Shown here piece by piece: positions 17,796 to 23,368 of a stretch of DNA of 23,368 nt (within the stretch, counting starts at the first letter, position 1; every line of letters begins with the position of its first letter). Source of the DNA: Haplomitrium mnioides (lineage: Eukaryota; Marchantiophyta; Haplomitriopsida; Calobryales). A program made the position numbers and the translations under genes. The stretch is from the NCBI GenBank assembly GCA_049999725.1, contig JBNGIS010010665.1:1-23368 (forward strand), given 5' to 3'. The notes under the pieces are model-generated. The model was given only the letters and a program-made list of their open reading frames with translations. It was not told the origin of the DNA and made no database searches.

Positions 17796-18433
17796 TCTGT
17801 CACAAGTGCTGTCCTTAGCTCTGCCCATGTACCAAAAATTTCTCCCATATTGTCATACCATTCTCTTGCCTTACCTGAAAACAAAGCATCAACCAATCTC
17901 AACCGATCTGCATCTGAATCTTCCTGATTAGCTCTGCTAATGCCTTCAAGCCTTTTCACCCATGTGTCTACATCATCCTTGGATCTCCCTTTGAAGATCT
18001 GGTACTTCAGCTTCGTTCGATAACCTCCTGCCGGAACTTGATGTGCCATAGCTGATACCGCTGGGAACAGAGTCACAGGTGTCACCCCTGTTCTCAAAAC
18101 AACACTAGGTTGTGAAGCTCCACTACCTTTAATACTACCAGGTGTGGCTGAATTCCTAGAAGAAGAAGAAGAAGTAGAAGTAGAAGAAGGTAGATTTAAC
18201 TTTGGGAATGATGTTAACCCAATAATGCCTCTAGGAGCAGTAATATCTGTCCACTGAAACTGAGCTGATGGTGACTGAGGCCTAGAAGGTTGAGCTCCCT
18301 CCTCTGTAGGTTCCTTTTCGCTACCAACAACTTTCACTTCTTTAGACTTCAATTTCAACTCCTCTCGTCTCTCCAGTCTTTCTTCTCTCTCTTTTCTTTG
18401 TCTCTCTTTATCCTCTTCTGAGATTTCACGCAT
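17753..18433 (-). pseudogene. Gag N-terminal part of the Tat/Athila-like element
   Basis: A true ATG at 18431-18433 opens 226 codons. Residues 1-40 are a highly charged, probably coiled segment (EEDKERQRKEREERLERREE). A Ser/Thr-rich low-complexity tract (about 84-93, from a GAA/GTA microsatellite at about 18160-18190) follows. The gag domain begins around residue 127 (KLKYQIFKGRSKDDVDTWVK, REWYDNMGEIFGTWAELRTAL). The frame ends soon after VTEF, where the sequence joins protease-end coding sequence in another frame (about 17785-17800). No zinc knuckle remains. It lies about 170 bp from the primer site, as expected for gag. Confidence 0.85.
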
Positions 18434-18602
18434 TCACATCTTCTTTTCTGTATTTCTACCCCACAGAATAGAAAAATACAGAACACAAAAGAAAAAAAAC
18501 TTCAACAGAATGTTAAGAACAAAATTTAACAGTGGCGAGTAAAACAAATTTCCAACATTATTGATAATACCATACACACTTAAGAGCAAACACTAGAAAT
18601 TA
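18434..18602 (-). other. Leader between primer site and gag
   Basis: The untranslated leader of the element, A/T-rich on the plus strand with several poly-A runs. No feature is supported. Confidence 0.5.
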
Positions 18603-18622
18603 GATCCCCGGGAACGGTGCCA
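18603..18622 (-). other. Primer-binding site, tRNA-Asp type
   Basis: The minus strand reads TGGCACCGTTCCCGGGGATC, 12 bases past the LTR end. It matches the complement of plant tRNA-Asp (TGGCGCCGTTGCCGGGGATC) with two mismatches. This primer is typical of Athila-type elements and supports the direction of the gag and LTR. Confidence 0.85.
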
Positions 18623-18634
18623 AAAATCTCATAT

Positions 18635-21313
18635 TGTAGTACAGCAGCAGCACTCCAACCCCAAAAACAACAACCCAAGATTGAACCACGCAAGATCTAT
18701 ATAGAAATCTGCTCTTAATTCACTTTTACCAACTTTCCAGATTCTTTAAAGAGTTCTGAAACTGCACTCTATCAGTTTAGAGATGGACCTCTCTCCACTC
18801 TAGGACTGACAACCTTTCTCCACAAAACCAAACACATAAACTACTACTACTACTTACTATAATAGAACAAAAGCCAAGAATTACTCAAATTGTATGATTG
18901 ACACTTCCAGGATAAAAAAGCTGTTGTACATGCTGATTTTAAACAGAAGCTGAATACAAGAAATTCACAAGCAACCAAATCCCCAACTTGCTAGGAACTC
19001 TCAAACCAACACTCCAGTGCCTACCTTCATAACAACATCTCACTTCCCTCAAACTAGATACTCAAGCCACTCCAACCCAATATATCCTAGAGCTTGATGT
19101 TGAGAACTCAACTATGGAACGACCCTCCTGATCTCACATCCAACTACTGTTCCTCCAACCACCCACTACTCTGTTTATTTGTTGAAATGCCCACCTATTC
19201 CATAAGCACACACAATCCTGAGCACTCCTTGCTCTACTGCAACCCACCAACCAATATCCACTAACTGATTGACCACAACAGATTCTCTCCTTAAAAATAT
19301 AACAATCATAGAACAGAACTTAAAGCATAATTGATTTGCCACTAAGCCTCCCACAGATTTACAACTTGGAACTCAGAACACAAGCCCACCAGCAGGACAC
19401 ACTCAGGCACCTCCTAACATGCACTCCTTTAATGCTACCTGACTTCTTTCTTCAATTGCAAACCTGCCAAATATTCACCAACCAACTCTAACTGCAAATC
19501 CTTGTTCCTTCCTTAAACTGCTCCTCATGAATCTGCAATCAACAACTATAAGTAGGGGACCTCATAGACATAAACTCTCTGTATATTTATTGAAGCACAC
19601 ATGTACAATGAGACTAACCAGCAAAACAGAAACTCGCCAACAGGCTTGTACCCCCTGTCCTGCTCAACTGACAATAACAGTCATTCTAATTCCAATTCAA
19701 ACTAACTTACTTCTCTACACGCTAACTTCTTTACACTAAGTTTACAATAAGAACTAACAACTCACAAACCGTTCTTAAACTAAATAACTCATTTACACAA
19801 GTTTACACAGACTTCGCTCATCATAAGAACTAACTACTAACAATTGTTCTTATGCTAACTTTCGAATTTTCACTAACTCTTCCCCTTCAACTTCGAACTT
19901 TTCAACTTTCACAGAGTAGTCGTTTCGCCCTTTCCAAACTTTCAAACTTTCACTTCGACTTCCACTCCGAAACCATAACAAATGACTTATTCACCATTCA
20001 TCTTTCCTCACACACCTTCCTTTTCCCGCACAAAACACCGATAAGTCACTGATTTATATATCACTATTTCGCCAATCCTCCCTTCCGTTGAACTCCTCTG
20101 AAAGCAACCTTCCTAACCGGTGCTGCCCACTTCGTAATCCCCATCGGAACCATTTAAACCGGGGTGTCCCACTTCGGATCCCCACACGGACACAAAACTA
20201 AATCCCCCGTAACCGGGGTTCCCCACTTCGGAAAGCAAATCGGAACCCTCTTAACTGGGGTTCCTCACAACATAATGCGAAGCTCCGAAGTCTTCTTCGG
20301 ACTTACAGACTCTCCTTCACGGACGACGGACCATGGACCACTCTTCCGCTCACGGACTACGGACTCCACTTCACGGACTACGCTTCCACTCGCCTCCAAT
20401 TTCTTCTCATCCCCTTAAAATTTCCAATTCCTTCCGATTTCAACTATTCACACAGCGGAAATTTGACGTCGGTCACTTCCTCGCTGATCCGATTAATTCC
20501 CACTTTATTCGCTTCCTTTCCACACATTTCCGTATCGGCCTATCTCGCACGACCATTCTTCACTTTGATTCCTTTCATAATACAATTCTTCCTTTTTTAG
20601 CTCATCACTTCGGAGCAGAAGCATTTCTGCACTAGGTACTTAGGCAGATCTATCTGCAACATCGCCTCAATTTGATTTCCCCAAGCACCTTCATTTGTCA
20701 TAAGAAAACTCTGTGCCAACGAACCTTCCTCTTAACCAATCAATTGATCATTCCTTTTCAAGAACTCGCTTCGCAGATTTTATTCCTTAAATTTTACGAC
20801 ATTCGATTCCTTCACAAGCCTTCAACGCTAATCAATCTTATATTTCATTCGTAGATCTTCCACTTTGTATCGGATCATTACAAATCATCTCCTCCTTCGC
20901 ATAGCAAATGATCATCCTTCAATTCCAATTAATTCCCCTTACTCATAGCTGATCGATTCCAAAAATCTCTTCCTCATCTTCGGATTCTCATCTTGATCCA
21001 AACACTCGTGGCTCCTTCGAATGCTTCATAACAGGTGGCTTTCCCCAGTCACCTTCAAATATCCCATAAGTCTTCTGTCATAAGTCAGAAGCACTATATA
21101 AACATTTGACTCTAACTACCCTTCAAGAGGAATCCCCACAGGGGTATAAGGCCACCGCTTAATACTCTGCCCCTGGACGGATCTAGTTCAGGGCACACAA
21201 CAGGGCAACTTGTCCTCCAATGCAATTCCACTGGCTTCTAAGCAAGCTGTCCATCAACACCCATGTAAACTGATAGGGGTTGGCTAGCCCTCAACAACTA
21301 GATTAGTTTTACA
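18635..21313 (-). repeat. Full LTR of the Tat/Athila-like complex, ~2.68 kb
   Basis: The plus strand begins TGTAGTACAGC and ends GATTAGTTTTACA: TG..CA ends with TGTA/TACA symmetry. The right end is set by the adjacent polypurine tract and the left end by the primer site 12 bases away. The part up to 20562 matches the truncated copy at 15419-17233; the rest (20563-21313) has no copy in the window. It contains clustered short motifs such as CCCACTTCGGA and CACGGACTACG around 20170-20380. No gene is supported inside. Confidence 0.8.
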
Positions 21314-21332
21314 AATTTTTCTTTTCCCCCAC
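21314..21332 (-). other. Polypurine tract
   Basis: The minus strand is GTGGGGGAAAAGAAAAATT directly before the TGTAAAAC start of the LTR. A G-run followed by A/G purines at this exact place is the expected primer for plus-strand DNA synthesis. Confidence 0.8.
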
Positions 21333-21572
21333 TAAAAAAAACATCACTTCTTCATCATTTAGCCCTCTCTCCTTGGCCAATGATATCAAAGCTATCCCTC
21401 TAATCCTTACATCTTACAATTCTACACTCATTAATCCAAAACCTAAAGCTTTACCATTTTCTTCTTACTCCACTGCGTTGAAAAGAACTTATTCGAGCTA
21501 CTTCTGATTTTTTGTCAACAACCGTGCTCCCACATAGCCCCCTCCTCTATCGCGCAGCGTCCTCGCAAGCGT
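21333..21572 (-). other. 3' untranslated stretch between integrase and polypurine tract
   Basis: No open frame of note and no further domain (no chromodomain, no envelope-like ORF) is visible between the integrase stop and the polypurine tract. Confidence 0.5.
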
Positions 21573-22495
21573 TCACGAATAATATCGCTTCACTCTGGAT
21601 CCATTAACTCGTGTCTCTAACACTACCCCTGTTAAAGTCTTCAATTCTAACGATCCATTCTCAAAAATCTTTGAAACTATATAAGGTCCCCTCCATCTTA
21701 CATGGAGTTTTCCTGGAAACCTAAAATACCGACTATCATACAAAAGTACTAGATCCCCTTCAGAAATATTCACCTTTTTTAACTTGGAATCATAGCCTTC
21801 TTTGCTTTTATTCTGGACTTTTTCAGTTTCAGCCAAAGCCTGAACTCTTTCTTCATGTAGCTTGACTAAGTCCATAATCCGCTTAAATAAACTCTCCTCA
21901 TCTAGCATCCGTTCCTCTTCAACAATCCTAATAGAAGGCACCTCCCATTCTACTGGTACTAAAGAATGAGTACTATAAACCAAATAAAACGGAGTCTGCT
22001 TCGTAGTAACTTTCTCCGCTGTTCTATAAGCCCACAAAGCTTAGTACAGCTTCATGTCCCAATCAGATGAGTATGCTGAACAAATCTTTGTCAAAATCTT
22101 ACACAACAATCCATTAACTCTTCGGTATATCCATTCGCTTTTGGATTATAAGGTGTCGTCTTTCTATGTTTAATCATATAGGTATCAGTAAGACATTGAA
22201 TCACCTCATTCAAAAAATGAGTTCCTCTGTCACTAATCAACTCCAACGGACATCCAAACCTTGTGATTATGTTTTCAAACTGGAAGTTAGCAACTTCCTC
22301 CGCTCCATCCCTACGCATAGCTTTTGCTTCCACCCATTTGGTAGCATAATCTGTACACACTAATATATATCTATTCTTATAATATCTGGACACTTGTGTA
22401 ATAAGTCCTACAAAATCCATACCCCATTTCTCAAATGGAGCTAAAGGTAAAATATGTGTAAGTGGCCAATGACTGCTTGCTGTTGGTTTCCCCAC
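21573..22495 (-). pseudogene. Integrase core and C-terminal domain
   Basis: The first part (22495 to about 22105) has KWGMDFVG with the first Asp, YILVCTDYATKWVEAK, ELISDRGTHF with the second Asp, and YNPKANGYTEE with the Glu. A frameshift near 22105-22120 moves the frame; a TAA follows at 22041-22043. From 22037 the C-terminal domain continues with WAYRTAEKVTTKQTPFYLVY, a charged helix, GDLVLLYDSRYF and RWRGPYIVSKI, which is the GPY/F motif of Ty3 integrases. It ends KRYYS with no chromodomain, unlike the element at 5826-11464. The function would be insertion of cDNA into the genome. Confidence 0.9.
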
Positions 22496-22819
22496 TCTCT
22501 AACATGGGTCAGAACTCTGAATATAGGTCTTCACATCCTTGTACATCGTAGGCCACCAATACCCTGCCTCATGAATCTTTTCCACTGTGTTCCGCATGGC
22601 ATAGTGTCCTCCTACTTCATCATGTTGTAACGTAGCAATCACCCTTTTAACTTCATCAGGACCTAAACAACGTCTGAGAACCTCATCAGGTCCTTTCTTA
22701 TATAACACTTCTTTATAAATGGTATACAGCGCCACCTTCTGGAAAAATACTGCTTCTTCTTCCTTATTCAAACCAGAAGGTAAAATAGAACTTTCTAAAT
22801 ATATCCAAATTTCTTTATA
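22496..22819 (-). pseudogene. Integrase zinc-finger region
   Basis: In frame with the core. After a TAG (22820-22822) come KEVLYKKGPDEV and QHDEVGGHYAMR, then EAGYWWPTMYKDVKTYIQSSDPC, a TAG (22499-22501) and RVGKP. The HHCC finger has both His, but the first Cys of the pair has become Ser (QSSDPC where the family has SCDxC). The TAG replaces the residue after the second Cys, probably Gln. Confidence 0.85.
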
Positions 22820-23368
22820 CTAGGGGTTCTCCTCCCCTTCCTTCTCAATTGGGAACAGATTTTCATATGGAAAATTATCATTGAGATCATGTGTCTCAGC
22901 TGGTCCTGGAATTTTAGATAGGAAGTCTGCATTTTGATGGGACTTTCCTGGTCTTACATCTACTTCAAAATCAAATTCTTGGAGTAGCAACATCCATCTT
23001 GGTATCCTTCGAGACAAATCAGGTTTATTCACTAAATACTTCAGTGAATTATAATCCACATGAAATACAAATGGATACCCCAATAGGTAATGTCTAAATT
23101 TCCTGACTAAAAATATCAGTCCCAATGCTTCTCTCTCTATCACTGAATAATTCATCTCAGCTGCAGTCAACTTTTGACTTGCATAATAAATTGGATGGTC
23201 TTTCTTGTCTTCATCTTTCTGACTCAATACACTGCCTATTGCAAAGGTAGAGACATCTACCTAAACATGAAACTTTTTATCCCAATCTGGAGGCTTTAGA
23301 ACAGGAGCTGTAATAAGTTTCTCTTTTAACATTTCAAAAGCTTTATGAGCCTCCTCTCCCCACTGAAA
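22820..23368 (-). pseudogene. RT connection and RNase H, cut by the window edge
   Basis: From the right edge the frame reads [18 protein letters not shown] and APVLKPPDW, the connection after the reverse transcriptase, then KFHV, a TAG (23261-23263) and VDVSTFAIGSVLSQ with the first RNase H Asp. HPIYYASQKLTAAEMNYSVIEREALG supplies the Glu, and FHVDYNSLKYLVNKPDLS the third acidic residue (DYNSL where DHNSL is usual). It ends with the ENADFLSK-like QNADFLSK motif and an acidic tail before the TAG at 22820-22822. The reverse transcriptase core lies outside the window. Confidence 0.9.

Larger units (their letters stand above)
15419..23368 (-). mobile_element. Tat/Athila-like Ty3 element complex sharing one LTR
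   Basis: Minus-strand order: pol (RT/RNase H connection, RNase H, integrase; 23368 to 21573), polypurine tract, LTR (21313 to 18635), tRNA-Asp-type primer site, gag, protease end with linker, then a second LTR cut short at 17233. The middle LTR has a polypurine tract on one side and a primer site on the other, so it serves as 3' LTR for one body and 5' LTR for the next. Such tandem forms arise by unequal recombination between LTRs or by insertion into an LTR. The pol shows no chromodomain. Placement in the Tat/Athila side of Ty3 is from the integrase/RNase H style and the primer site, and is an inference. The element runs off the window. Confidence 0.82.

Noticed and set aside
20562-20567. 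20562 as the right end of the full LTR (ATTCTTCA, then CTTTG)
   Set aside because: The match to the other LTR stops here, but no target duplication is present. A strong polypurine tract and a TGTA/TACA pair place the true end at 21313; the other copy is truncated.

Overview
The window is a gene-poor, repeat-dense piece of a land-plant nuclear genome made almost entirely of nested, decayed LTR retrotransposons. The plant assignment rests on a Ty3/gypsy chromovirus with a chromodomain and an initiator-tRNA-Met primer site, a second Ty3/gypsy family with a tRNA-Asp-type primer site, G-box-bearing LTRs and many transition-type stop codons. The species cannot be named from the sequence. I see no intact host gene, rRNA, tRNA or CRISPR array.

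Layout. 1-320 is a short decayed coding remnant. 320-2216 is mostly AT-rich sequence without a gene and includes an assembly gap of exactly 100 N (1871-1970). 2217-4958 and about 5521-13928 are two large, diverged arms of one LTR-like repeat in opposite orientation. Both arms carry minisatellites (24-bp, about 150-bp and 38-39-bp units; a 25-bp array only in the left arm). A spacer of about 560 bp (4959-5520) between them holds an unrecognised coding-like stretch. The right arm ends in ..GACA, followed after 8 bases by a primer-binding-site-like sequence and a decayed gag (14135-15418), so it is best read as the 5' LTR of a plus-strand retrotransposon.

Three later insertions sit in this scaffold. 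(1) A minus-strand Reina-like chromovirus, 5826-11464, has two 384-bp LTRs and a perfect CAAGA target-site duplication, and landed in the 38-39-bp minisatellite. (2) A 519-bp solo LTR, 7338-7856, with target duplication ATTGG, sits inside that chromovirus's integrase region. (3) A minus-strand Tat/Athila-like Ty3 element complex, from 15419 to beyond the right edge, interrupts the gag of the outer element within its last zinc knuckle. The complex reads, in its own direction, pol (RNase H, integrase), polypurine tract, LTR (21313 to 18635), tRNA-Asp-type primer site, gag, protease remnant, then a truncated LTR (17233 to 15419). One LTR is therefore shared by two element bodies.

Every coding region seen is broken by stops or frameshifts, so nothing here is likely to be autonomous. 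The features most worth a second look are the head-to-head minisatellite-bearing LTR arms with many ACGTGGC motifs, the shared-LTR tandem element with a deletion-made gag/protease junction, and the unrecognised spacer.
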